From Bacillota bacterium (GTDB lineage Bacteria > Bacillota > Negativicutes > Sporomusales > Sporomusaceae), in contig JAGGAB010000018.1 of the NCBI GenBank assembly GCA_017889705.1, positions 1 to 64,000 of the forward strand: DNA of 64,000 nt, given 5' to 3'. Below the pieces are notes generated by a model. That model made no database searches. It was given only the letters and a program-made list of their open reading frames with translations, and had not been told where the DNA came from. A program made the position numbers and the translations under genes. This document shows positions 7,839 to 16,421 of this stretch, piece after piece. How positions within the stretch are numbered: the first letter of the stretch is position 1; each line of letters starts with the position of its first letter.

Positions 7839-9001
7839 ACTGGGAAGATCGGCTGTCACCAACTGTTAAGGCCGTCCCGCCCTCAGGCATTCGCCGCTTC
7901 TTTGACATTGCTGCCGAAATGAAGGGGGTTATCTCGCTCGGTGTTGGCGAACCGGATTTCATTACCCCCTGGCATATCCGTGAAAGCTGTGTGCATGGCC
8001 TGCACAAAGGCTATACCTCCTATACCTCGAATTACGGCCTGCTGGAGCTTCGGGAAGAAATTGCCCGTACTATCTATAATAATTATCAGGTAAGCTATGA
8101 CCCTCGAACCGAAGCCTTGGTCACCGTAGGTGTCAGCGAAGCACTGGATTTAGCCATCCGTGCCCTATTAAGTCCTGGTGATGAAGTACTCATTCCTGAA
8201 CCTTGCTATGTATCGTATAAGGCTTGTGTGACACTGGCAGGCGGTACGCCTGTGGCGGTGCCAACCTCTATGGAGCATGAATTCCGCGTTACGGTAGAGC
8301 AACTGGAAAAGTTGGTAACCCCGCGCACCAAGGTGCTGTTAATTGGCTATCCCAACAATCCGACTGGCGCCATCATGCCTCATAAAGAATTGAGCGAGAT
8401 TGCCCAATTCGCCAAAAAGCATGATCTGATTGTCATCTCTGATGAAATCTACGCTGATTTGACGTATCAGGGCACCCACACCTGTTTTGCCAGTTTGCCT
8501 GATATGCGCGACCGCACTATTTTGCTAAACGGTTTTTCCAAAGCCTATGCCATGACAGGCTGGCGCATTGGCTATGCCTTATCCAATCCTGATTTCATCG
8601 GGGCCATGAACAAAATCCACCAGTACACCATGCTCTGCGCCCCTATTACCGCTCAGCTTGGCGCAATTGAAGCCCTCCGTCATGGCAAAGAAAAGATGGA
8701 AAACATGGTGGCTGAATATAACTGCCGCCGTCAATTAATGCTTGGCGGTCTGCACCAAATGGGACTTAAATGTTTTGAACCCAAAGGTGCCTTCTATATC
8801 TTCCCGTCAATCAAAGAGACTGGCCTGACCTCGCTGCAGTTTGCTGAAGAATTGTTAAAAGCCGAAAAAGTGGCGGTAGTCCCCGGCGATGCCTTTGGCG
8901 AAAGCGGTGAAGGCTATATCCGCTGCTCCTACGCTTCTTCAATCAGCAACCTGTCACAAGCGCTGGAGAGAATCGAGAAGTTCATTAAGAGCCGGCAATA
9001 G
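7835..9001 (+). CDS. alaT: Class I aminotransferase, probable alanine transaminase AlaT
   Basis: A 388-residue fold-type I PLP aminotransferase of the aspartate/alanine group. Visible motifs are YPNNPTG (substrate and PLP binding), SDEIYADLTY (Asp that contacts the pyridine nitrogen), and NGFSKAYAMTGWRIGY, in which Lys236 is the Schiff-base lysine. Near the C terminus an Arg in YIRCSYA should bind the substrate carboxylate. It lies second in the T-box-controlled operon with the Lrp-type regulator. The reaction most likely transfers an amino group to pyruvate to give alanine; the family also contains aspartate and aromatic transaminases, so the substrate rests on context. Confidence 0.83.
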   Translation: MNWEDRLSPTVKAVPPSGIRRFFDIAAEMKGVISLGVGEPDFITPWHIRESCVHGLHKGYTSYTSNYGLLELREEIARTIYNNYQVSYDPRTEALVTVGVSEALDLAIRALLSPGDEVLIPEPCYVSYKACVTLAGGTPVAVPTSMEHEFRVTVEQLEKLVTPRTKVLLIGYPNNPTGAIMPHKELSEIAQFAKKHDLIVISDEIYADLTYQGTHTCFASLPDMRDRTILLNGFSKAYAMTGWRIGYALSNPDFIGAMNKIHQYTMLCAPITAQLGAIEALRHGKEKMENMVAEYNCRRQLMLGGLHQMGLKCFEPKGAFYIFPSIKETGLTSLQFAEELLKAEKVAVVPGDAFGESGEGYIRCSYASSISNLSQALERIEKFIKSRQ

Positions 9002-9014
9002 CAGAAATATGAAA

Positions 9015-9061
9015 GAAGACTAACCGCAAACGGAGTTTGACTCTGTCTGAGGTTAGTCTTC
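9015..9061 (+). terminator. Hairpin after alaT
   Basis: Eleven-base-pair perfect stem GAAGACTAACC/GGTTAGTCTTC (9015-9025, 9051-9061) with an inner stem ACGGAGT/ACTCTGT. No T-run follows directly; it may act with the next palindrome. Confidence 0.5.
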
Positions 9062-9075
9062 CGCTATAAATAAGC

Positions 9076-9151
9076 ACGAGATTGCTTCGCTATGCGCACA
9101 ATGACTATACCTTCGGTCATTACGTGCGCCGTGCGGCAATCTCGTTTTTTT
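9076..9151. repeat. Palindromic intergenic repeat acting as terminator
   Basis: Arms ACGAGATTGC (9076-9085) and GCAATCTCGT (9136-9145) enclose a second imperfect palindrome (GCGCACAATGAC / GTCATTACGTGCGC), followed by seven T. The sequence resembles the GAGATTGCTTCG...CAATGAC palindromes scattered between genes in many bacteria (recalled, not searched). Placed between convergent alaT and the LysR gene, it can end both transcripts. Confidence 0.65.
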
Positions 9152-9178
9152 ACTTTGCAACTATAGGCCAATCCTTCT

Positions 9179-10060
9179 TTACAACCCGGAAGCTGGCCTA
9201 TACTCTGTTTCTTGGGTAATTAGTTCTATAAATTTATCTAATGCATTTGTCAACAAACAATCTTTGTGCCGGATCAGAAAAGTCTTGGTCAAGTTATACA
9301 GAGCTGGCACGGTAATAGCTTTTAGCAGCCCCTTATTTTCATAATTCAAGATAGCTGATAGTGGGACAAAAGAAACGCCAAGTCCGGCAATAACACCTTC
9401 TATTATGGAATTCAAGTTATTAAATTCCATAACACGCATATTGTAAATACCTTGTGACTTAACCCAGGTCTCAAGCTGCAAGCGGTTTGCGCAACCTTTT
9501 GTGTTCATAAGAAATGGTTTTAGCAAAACTGTTTCTATATTATCCTGCTCAGGGCCAGCAATAAGTACCAGTTCTTCTTCATAAATAAGTTCTTCTTTGA
9601 TATTTGGATCATTTAGCGAAGATGACTTTACAAATGCACAATCCAGTTGAAATTGAAGGACTTTGAGGATAAGTTCACTGGTATTATCGGTTGTCAATGA
9701 TAAGTCTACCTTAGGATAGGTCTCATGGTACTGGGATAGAATCCCCGGAAGATCTAAAGAAGAAATAATATGATTAGTGCCAATAGCCAAGCGCCCTGCA
9801 GGTTCGACCGAATCATCTAATGCTTTTTGCGCTTCGTCAAACAAATGTAGAATTTTCTCTGCATAAGACAGCAGTTTCTCCCCTGCCGGAGTTAAGATCA
9901 TACCGTGTTGCCTGTAAAAGAGCTGCGTTTTCAACTCTGCTTCCAGATGTTGAATCCGGTTTGTTATATTTGATTGGACATACCCCAAATTCTGCGCTGC
10001 CTTTGTGACACTGCCGGCCTGTGCCACTGCCTGAAAAATCCGCAGTTCGTTGCTTTCCAT
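9179..10060 (-). CDS. LysR-family transcriptional regulator
   Basis: A 293-residue LysR regulator. The N-terminal winged helix-turn-helix (ELRIFQAVAQAGSVTKAAQN, about residues 4-62) is followed by a linker helix and a periplasmic-binding-fold co-inducer domain to the C terminus. It is divergent from an MFS exporter 122 bases away, the usual arrangement in which the LysR protein controls its neighbour. In the shared gap an inverted repeat ATGAAT/ATTCAT (10088-10093, 10109-10114) is a possible operator. The inducer cannot be told. Confidence 0.88.
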   Translation of the reverse strand: MESNELRIFQAVAQAGSVTKAAQNLGYVQSNITNRIQHLEAELKTQLFYRQHGMILTPAGEKLLSYAEKILHLFDEAQKALDDSVEPAGRLAIGTNHIISSLDLPGILSQYHETYPKVDLSLTTDNTSELILKVLQFQLDCAFVKSSSLNDPNIKEELIYEEELVLIAGPEQDNIETVLLKPFLMNTKGCANRLQLETWVKSQGIYNMRVMEFNNLNSIIEGVIAGLGVSFVPLSAILNYENKGLLKAITVPALYNLTKTFLIRHKDCLLTNALDKFIELITQETEYRPASGL

Positions 10061-10087
10061 ACACTTCCCCGCCCAATATCATTATTA

Positions 10088-10129
10088 ATGAATATTTAGA
10101 TCATTTACATTCATTTTACATGATATAGT
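10088..10129. promoter_or_regulatory. Candidate LysR operator and -10 box
   Basis: Inverted repeat ATGAAT-N15-ATTCAT (10088-10093, 10109-10114) in the divergent LysR/MFS gap, followed by TATAGT (10124-10129) that could be the -10 box of the MFS gene. I see no good -35 box, as expected for an activator-dependent promoter. Confidence 0.35.
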
Positions 10130-10182
10130 TTTCCCTGTAAATTAGGTACAGAAGATAAATAGAAAGAGAGGCGCTTTATTTT

Positions 10183-11619
10183 ATGGAAAACTTAGATTCA
10201 CGTAGATGGATGATCCTATCTGTAGTTACGCTTGTTTCCTTTCTCACCAACTTAGACGCAACCATCGTCCTTATTGGCCTTGCCAAATTGATGGAAGGAT
10301 TAAACCTTACTATCGTTTGGGGAGTATGGACAATTACAGCTTATATGATTGCTAATACAGTCTTATTGCTTCCTGCCGGAAGGTGGTCTGATATGATAGG
10401 CACAAAGCGAATTTTTATCACAGGATTAACTACTTTCACAGTAGGAACGATTCTTTGTGGAATAACCGACTCTGGCTTCGCTATGATTCTCTATCGGGCC
10501 ATTCAAGGAATTGGCGCAGCCTTAGCACAAGCCATGGCAACTCCGATTATCATAAGAACATTCCCGAAAAAGGAACTTGGACTTGCGATTGGGATTAACA
10601 GTACCTCATGGGTTTTGGGAGCCATTGTGGGGCCAGCAGTTGGTGGTGCTTTAATCAATGTATTAGGTTGGCGCTCCATATTTCTGATGGCTGTGCCCTT
10701 TTGCATTATTGGTATTATTGGGGCTTGGTTTGTTTTAAAAGATACCGCGGCAGCCGTAAATGACCAAACAGATTGGGCAGGAATATTTACTTTCGGGTTG
10801 GGATTAACCGCTCTCTTAATTGCCCTTTCAGAAGGTCAATCCTGGGGTTGGCAGTCAACACCCACACTAGCCTTGTTTTTATTCACTCTATTATCCTGGC
10901 TGTTCTTTGTTTTCATTGAATTGCGGATTGAAAAACCCTTATTTAATTTCCAGTTGTTAACATACAGAAAATATACAACTGGCCTAGGAATTACCCTAAA
11001 CTATTGCATTGGCTATTTCGCCATTACTTTTTTACTTACAATATATTTGCAAGGTGCCCTACAGTTAAACCCGCTCGATTCCGGGTTACTCCTGCTTCCA
11101 TTGTCAGTACCACAGCTTTTGTTGGGTCCGCTCGGCGGCAAACTTGCTGACCATTTTGGCCCTTTGCGTCAATTATTTATCGGCACACTGGTCCTGATCC
11201 TCGGAGTACTTCTACTTGGAAACCTGGGAGACCATCTGTCGACCCCGGCTGTAGTTATACCACTACTCATTATTTCTGTAGCGAACGGATTAGCCTGGCC
11301 TGCTTTAGCCAAAGCGATTTTGTCAGCAGTCCCGCAAGAACAAGCAGGCGAAGCTTCGGGAATGTTTTATACGATTTATAATGTAGGCAGAACAGTAAGC
11401 CAAGTGTTTGTACTTATCGTAGTTGGCTTCAGTATATCTCCCGACATAGTATCTCAGGGACTCATTGGAATTGATATAACACAAAACCAAGCTATTACAG
11501 GTGCCATAGTCCAGGCAACAAATGCAGCTTTTAGGGTTTTCATTGTTTTCTTTGCAGTTGTATTATTTTTGTCATTCTTTTTGTTACGCCAATACCAAAT
11601 TGGCAAAGTTGAGAATTAA
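10183..11619 (+). CDS. MFS transporter, DHA2 family
   Basis: A 478-residue 14-helix major facilitator. Motif A-like GRWSDMIGTKR follows helix 2 and motif C (GAIVGPAVGG) lies near residue 145, followed by GWRSIFLMAVPF. It is a proton-driven exporter by family; the substrate is unknown. It is divergent from a LysR gene that probably regulates it. Local codon use is more A+T rich than in flanking genes, which could indicate a separate origin for the LysR-MFS pair, but the signal is weak by eye. Confidence 0.9.
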   Translation: MENLDSRRWMILSVVTLVSFLTNLDATIVLIGLAKLMEGLNLTIVWGVWTITAYMIANTVLLLPAGRWSDMIGTKRIFITGLTTFTVGTILCGITDSGFAMILYRAIQGIGAALAQAMATPIIIRTFPKKELGLAIGINSTSWVLGAIVGPAVGGALINVLGWRSIFLMAVPFCIIGIIGAWFVLKDTAAAVNDQTDWAGIFTFGLGLTALLIALSEGQSWGWQSTPTLALFLFTLLSWLFFVFIELRIEKPLFNFQLLTYRKYTTGLGITLNYCIGYFAITFLLTIYLQGALQLNPLDSGLLLLPLSVPQLLLGPLGGKLADHFGPLRQLFIGTLVLILGVLLLGNLGDHLSTPAVVIPLLIISVANGLAWPALAKAILSAVPQEQAGEASGMFYTIYNVGRTVSQVFVLIVVGFSISPDIVSQGLIGIDITQNQAITGAIVQATNAAFRVFIVFFAVVLFLSFFLLRQYQIGKVEN

Positions 11620-11701
11620 ACGCCCTTATGTCATAGGACAATTATTTTGACATAGTTCCCTCTGATTGAGATCATCCAGGCAAACCACATAACATAAAAG
11701 G

Positions 11702-11738
11702 GCCGTGTTGAAACATGAAAGTTTCAGCACGGCTCCTT
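11702..11738. terminator. Terminator between MFS and peptidase genes
   Basis: Stem GCCGTGTTGAAAC/GTTTCAGCACGGC (11702-11714, 11721-11733), one G-T pair, six-base loop, then a short T-rich tail. It lies between convergent genes. Confidence 0.75.
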
Positions 11739-11787
11739 TATTTCACACTTGCTTCTTTATTTTGCAGGCGTGAGGTGTACACCTGGC

Positions 11788-12753
11788 TTATCTATGCCTA
11801 ACTATCTCGCTACAAGACCTAACCCCTACAAGCGACCTAGCCTGTGTCACCGCCCGTAGCACTGCCTGTTCCACCGCCTGAGCGGCCAGCACACCGACAA
11901 TATTAATGTCGGCAGTAATCTGACCTGTAGCAACCGTAAAAATAGTATCGCCGTCAAACAGCGTGTGCGCCGGCCTGATGGTGCGGGCATAGCCGTTATG
12001 CGCCATCGACGCCACCTTAGTGACCTGCCCTTTAGTCATAACCGCATTGGTAATCACTGCGCCAATAGTCGTATTACCGGCAAACTGATTGATGGTTTTA
12101 TCATGCTGAGCAAGTAAACCTGCCTCACAGTCTAAGAAGGCAAAAGGCTCCTCTTGAAAAGCGCCGGCCACAATACTGCCATTAACCGGATTAACCACAT
12201 CACCCAAACAATTAACGGCAACTATGGCGCCGACCAGTAAATCACCAACTCCCAGACAAACTGTACCTAAGCCGCCTTTCATGGCATGTTCTGTGCCAAA
12301 AATTTTGCCGACAGTCGCCCCTGTACCGGCTCCGACAGAGCCCTCAGCCACTGGCCCATTACCTGCAACCAAACAGGCCTCATACCCCATAGCCTTATCA
12401 GGCCGAATACGGTAATCGCCACAGTTTAAATCAAACAGCACCGCCCCGGCTACAATCGGCACCTTGGTTACGCCAACATCAAAGCCGATATTCTGCTCCT
12501 CCAGATACTGCATAATCCCGGCTGCGGCATCAAGTCCAAACGCACTGCCGCCTGAGAGCAAAATACTATGCACCTTGTCCACATAATTTATAGGATTGAG
12601 CAAATCGGTTTCCCGCGTTCCTGGCGCCCCGCCCCGCACATCCACTCCGGCAGTTGCTCCCTCCGGGCAGAGAATGACGGTGCAACCAGTGGCTGCCGCC
12701 TGATTATCAGCATGGCCAATACGTATCCCGGGAATATCGGTTATTTTATGCAT
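11788..12753 (-). CDS. P1-family peptidase (DmpA/L-aminopeptidase D-esterase type)
   Basis: A 321-residue member of the P1/DmpA Ntn-hydrolase-like family. Characteristic pieces are the N-terminal ITDIPGIRIGHA, GATAGVDVRGGAPGTRETD, the glycine-rich GSVGAGTGATVGK, and FAGNTTIGAVITNA. In the last, the Thr/Ile-Gly region corresponds to the self-processing and nucleophile site of the family. DmpA enzymes cleave N-terminal residues of short peptides and amides; many family members have no known substrate. It is a single gene, divergent from the PAS histidine kinase. Confidence 0.82.
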   Translation of the reverse strand: MHKITDIPGIRIGHADNQAAATGCTVILCPEGATAGVDVRGGAPGTRETDLLNPINYVDKVHSILLSGGSAFGLDAAAGIMQYLEEQNIGFDVGVTKVPIVAGAVLFDLNCGDYRIRPDKAMGYEACLVAGNGPVAEGSVGAGTGATVGKIFGTEHAMKGGLGTVCLGVGDLLVGAIVAVNCLGDVVNPVNGSIVAGAFQEEPFAFLDCEAGLLAQHDKTINQFAGNTTIGAVITNAVMTKGQVTKVASMAHNGYARTIRPAHTLFDGDTIFTVATGQITADINIVGVLAAQAVEQAVLRAVTQARSLVGVRSCSEIVRHR

Positions 12754-13016
12754 TTTCCTATCTCACCCTACCTTACACAGCGTGCTTGCAACTGTATCAC
12801 TTAAAACATTTACTATATTATCCTTTATCCCTGCCTGAAAGTCAAAAAGCGCCGCACTTCACCGCCTGTATTTTCCATAAAATCATCCCACTCTATCAAC
12901 AATTAAATAAACAGTAACTTGCCTTTGCAGAAAAACACTCTAGAATTGTCTTTTTGACAAAATTCATCTAATTTCTCAATCAAATTCAAGGATTATATTA
13001 CTTCAGGCGCGAATAA

Positions 13017-16000
13017 ATGATTGAGGTGTTTGATTTGATAGTTAGCATTTCTGCCCTAATGACGTTTCACTTGCTAGAAACTGTCGCAACAATGGCGATT
13101 ATTATTTTATTTTTCTTATTGCACTTTTCTATGACTATCAGCCCCAGAAAATGGGGAATTAACTTTTTAGAGCTTTCTCTTTTTGCTTTGCTTACCGGCA
13201 TTGCTATTATTCCGACCTGGGTAACAGACGGCCAACTCACACTACGAGCAATTCCAGTTCTATTGGCCCCGCTCCATACCGGCCTGCGCGAATCTATTCT
13301 TGTTGTATTGTTCAGTACAGCTATTATGTTAGCTTTGTCAAACAGCACCATATTTTTCTGGCCAATAACAGGAACTATGATTGCCTTGTTAGGCAGTTTT
13401 GTGGTGCATCGCTCTTCCCAAAATAATATCCGCCATAAAATCATTCTGCTATTTCTTCTCAACGCTCTGTATTTCATAAACTATTATTATGGAGCCGTTG
13501 CAGTCTACGGCAGCACCTTTATCATGCCGCCTGACGATATTCCGATTCCCATCGGCTACATAGCCGTCTTTTTAACCGTCATGAATACTATCGGAACCAT
13601 ATTCCTGGATCAGCTTATCGCTCATTTTAAGAATCACCGCCAACTTACTTCACAGATTGCGCACGCTGAGGAAAAATACCGGAACTTAGTAGAAAACGCT
13701 CTTGTCGGCATCTATATTGTCCAAAACAATAAGCTTGTCTATGTCAATCCCGGTGTATCTGCCATTACTGGCGTATCCAACCAGTTTTTGCTTGATATTG
13801 ATAACATTTTTGATTATATTCACCCAGACGATCATAGTAATGTTCGGAAAAACATCAGAGAAATGCTTTCCGGAACAACCGAGCGTAACAGCTACGAACT
13901 TCGGTTGGTCAAAGATAACCGCTGCGTGTATGTTGAAGTTTTTAGCAATTATATTACCTATGAAGGCAAACCGGCCTATATTGGTTCAATGGTTGATATT
14001 ACTGCTCGCCGCCAGAGTGAAGTTGAAATACGCCAGCAGCAAAAGCGTCTCCGGGGAATTATTGCCGCCATTCCTGATGTAGTTACAGTAATCGATAAAA
14101 AAGGAATTCTCCGGGAAATCCTGTCCCATCGCGAAACCCTCTCGCCGCTTTCTGCCAATCCTGTCCTCGGACAAAGCATTTATGATATTGTCCCCGAACC
14201 CCTCGCCGGACAGATTATGCAAAATATCCATGCGGCCTTATATTCACAAAATGTAGTATCGTATTCCTTCACCTTTACCACTGTGGACAACCGCATTTGG
14301 AATATCCGGTTATCGCCTATCAATGCCGACGAAGTAGTATCCACAATCAGAGATGTGACCAAAACAAAAAAAATCGAAGACAATTACCGCCTTAGCATGG
14401 AGAAATTCCAAACCCTATTTAACAGCAGCAATGATGCCGTTTTTGTCTTCCCGGCTATTCGCAGTGAAAATACCGCCTTTTTGGAAGTCAATGAAGCCGC
14501 TTGCAAAAAACTTGGGTATACCCGCGAGGAACTTTTAAACTTGCCAGTCCATGCCATTACTGAGCTCCCCTCAGAGGAGCTTGCCAAGAATGAATGGGAC
14601 AAATTAATGCTTACCGGCCACTCCATATTCGAACTCGTGCATGTTGCCAAAGACGGCAGACGCATTTTAGTAGAAGCGAATTCTCATTTGTTCAATTTAT
14701 GGGATTCACCTAAGGTTATCACTATTGCCCGCGACATAACTGCCCGCAAGCAAATTGAACTGGCGCTAAGAGAAAGTGACGCCAGATTCCGTTATCTGGC
14801 CAGACATATTCCACTAATGCTCTGGATGGATGACCAGAATGGCAACTGCATTTTCACCAACCAGAAATGGCAGGAATTCACCGGTATCTCCCCTGACGAA
14901 GGAACCAAACTTAACTGGAGCAACCATGTTCATCCCAGTGACAAACAACTTATTGAAAGCACGCTGCAAAGCGCCCTTGACCGTCAGGCACCCTTTACTT
15001 ATGAGTTCCGCATGCTGCGCTATGACGGTGAATATCGCTGGGTTCAGGCTGTTGGCATTCCCCGCCGCAACGCGGATAATTCATTTGCCGGTTATATTGG
15101 CTGCTGCCTTGACATCCATGACAAAAAACATGCCGAAAATGTACTGACCAATTCCTACCGTCGCCTGGAAAAAGACGTAGAAGCCCAATCCCGGTTACTC
15201 GCCAACAGCAACGCCAAACTGGCGCAAGAAATTTTCGTACGCCGCGCTATGGAAAAACGCTACCGCAAATTATTTGACAGTGTCCAGGATGCGATTTTTG
15301 TCTGGAAGATTACTCCTAACGGCCTGCCTGGCCGTATTATTGAAGTCAATGATGTGGCCTGTCAATGGCTGAAATATACCAGAGATGAATTATTGGCTTT
15401 GACTATGTTGAGCGTCATGCCCAATCACGGCAGCGCTTTTGCTTCTGACCGCATGGAAAAACTGCTGGCTTCCCGTCAGGCCATTTTTGAATTCGACTAT
15501 ATTACCAAAGACAACCACCATGTGCCTGCCGAAATCAATGCCCATTTATTTGCCCTCAACGGCGAGCTGGTAGGCTTGTGTATCGCCCGGGATATTTCCG
15601 ACCGCAAACAGGCTGAATTAGATTTACTTGCCGCCCGCAACCGCATCAACAAAGCCGATAAGCTGGCTTTCCTAGGTAACATGGCGGCAGGTATTGCCCA
15701 TGAAATTAACCAGCCGCTAAATTCCATCAAAGTGACTGCCGATAGCATCCTGATGTGGTTTAAGAGCGGCCAGCCTTATCAAAAGGAAGAATTCTTGGAA
15801 GATGTACAAACCATCTCACAGCAAGCAACCCGAATAGCCAATATTATCAAATACATTCGTGATCTTATCCGTAGCCACCAGCAAACAACCTCACAGCGAT
15901 TCAATATGGCTCAGGCCATCACTAATGCGGTTAATATGCTGACACCTCAGCTTAACGCTGCCAAAGTATCACTTACCCTTGATCTTGAGGATAAAACGTT

Positions 16001-16421
16001 GGAAGTTAATGGCTCACTGGTTCATATGGAGCATGTTATCCTTAACTTAATTAACAATGCCTTGGAGTCACTGGAATCTACCCAGCAAGCCAAAAGGAAA
16101 ATAACCATCCAAACCCGCCTGGAAGACAGAATCATTGTTCTTATTTCCGACAATGGCCCCGGTATTCCAGAAACCATTAAAGATAAATTGTTTACTCCGT
16201 TCTTCACAACCAAAGGCACCGGCATGGGGCTTGGATTGTCGATTGTCAAATCAGTGATTACTTCCCACGGAGGCCAAATCACAGTAACTAATAATAAACC
16301 TTGCGGCGCCGTTTTTCGCCTGGCCTTCCCGCTCATCGACGAAAACAACATCGAAACCATTTCCGACACCAATACCGAAGACACAGTGGAAGACATTACA
16401 AAGGAGGATAATGCCAGTTGA
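13017..16421 (+). CDS. Multi-PAS membrane sensor histidine kinase (NtrB-like output)
   Basis: A 1134-residue kinase. The N-terminal 200 residues hold about six membrane helices resembling the LytS-type 5TMR region. Then follow five PAS domains (roughly 218-340, 345-455, 463-580, 588-705, 745-865), a DHp domain with phospho-accepting His895 in AGIAHEINQPLNSIK, and an HATPase domain (N box HVILNLINNALES; DNGPGIP; GTGMGLGLSIV). The stop overlaps the start of an NtrC-type activator, so the two form one system. The signal is unknown; many PAS domains suggest redox or small-ligand sensing. The ribosome site (AGGCG) is weak. A palindrome TTGTCTTTTTGACAA (12946-12960) lies 57 bases upstream. Confidence 0.9.
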   Translation: MIEVFDLIVSISALMTFHLLETVATMAIIILFFLLHFSMTISPRKWGINFLELSLFALLTGIAIIPTWVTDGQLTLRAIPVLLAPLHTGLRESILVVLFSTAIMLALSNSTIFFWPITGTMIALLGSFVVHRSSQNNIRHKIILLFLLNALYFINYYYGAVAVYGSTFIMPPDDIPIPIGYIAVFLTVMNTIGTIFLDQLIAHFKNHRQLTSQIAHAEEKYRNLVENALVGIYIVQNNKLVYVNPGVSAITGVSNQFLLDIDNIFDYIHPDDHSNVRKNIREMLSGTTERNSYELRLVKDNRCVYVEVFSNYITYEGKPAYIGSMVDITARRQSEVEIRQQQKRLRGIIAAIPDVVTVIDKKGILREILSHRETLSPLSANPVLGQSIYDIVPEPLAGQIMQNIHAALYSQNVVSYSFTFTTVDNRIWNIRLSPINADEVVSTIRDVTKTKKIEDNYRLSMEKFQTLFNSSNDAVFVFPAIRSENTAFLEVNEAACKKLGYTREELLNLPVHAITELPSEELAKNEWDKLMLTGHSIFELVHVAKDGRRILVEANSHLFNLWDSPKVITIARDITARKQIELALRESDARFRYLARHIPLMLWMDDQNGNCIFTNQKWQEFTGISPDEGTKLNWSNHVHPSDKQLIESTLQSALDRQAPFTYEFRMLRYDGEYRWVQAVGIPRRNADNSFAGYIGCCLDIHDKKHAENVLTNSYRRLEKDVEAQSRLLANSNAKLAQEIFVRRAMEKRYRKLFDSVQDAIFVWKITPNGLPGRIIEVNDVACQWLKYTRDELLALTMLSVMPNHGSAFASDRMEKLLASRQAIFEFDYITKDNHHVPAEINAHLFALNGELVGLCIARDISDRKQAELDLLAARNRINKADKLAFLGNMAAGIAHEINQPLNSIKVTADSILMWFKSGQPYQKEEFLEDVQTISQQATRIANIIKYIRDLIRSHQQTTSQRFNMAQAITNAVNMLTPQLNAAKVSLTLDLEDKTLEVNGSLVHMEHVILNLINNALESLESTQQAKRKITIQTRLEDRIIVLISDNGPGIPETIKDKLFTPFFTTKGTGMGLGLSIVKSVITSHGGQITVTNNKPCGAVFRLAFPLIDENNIETISDTNTEDTVEDITKEDNAS

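Noticed and set aside
12946..12960. TTGTCTTTTTGACAA palindrome with TTGACA as a promoter -35 box for the PAS kinase
   Set aside because: No acceptable -10 box lies 16-18 bases downstream; could be an operator, but nothing supports it beyond symmetry.
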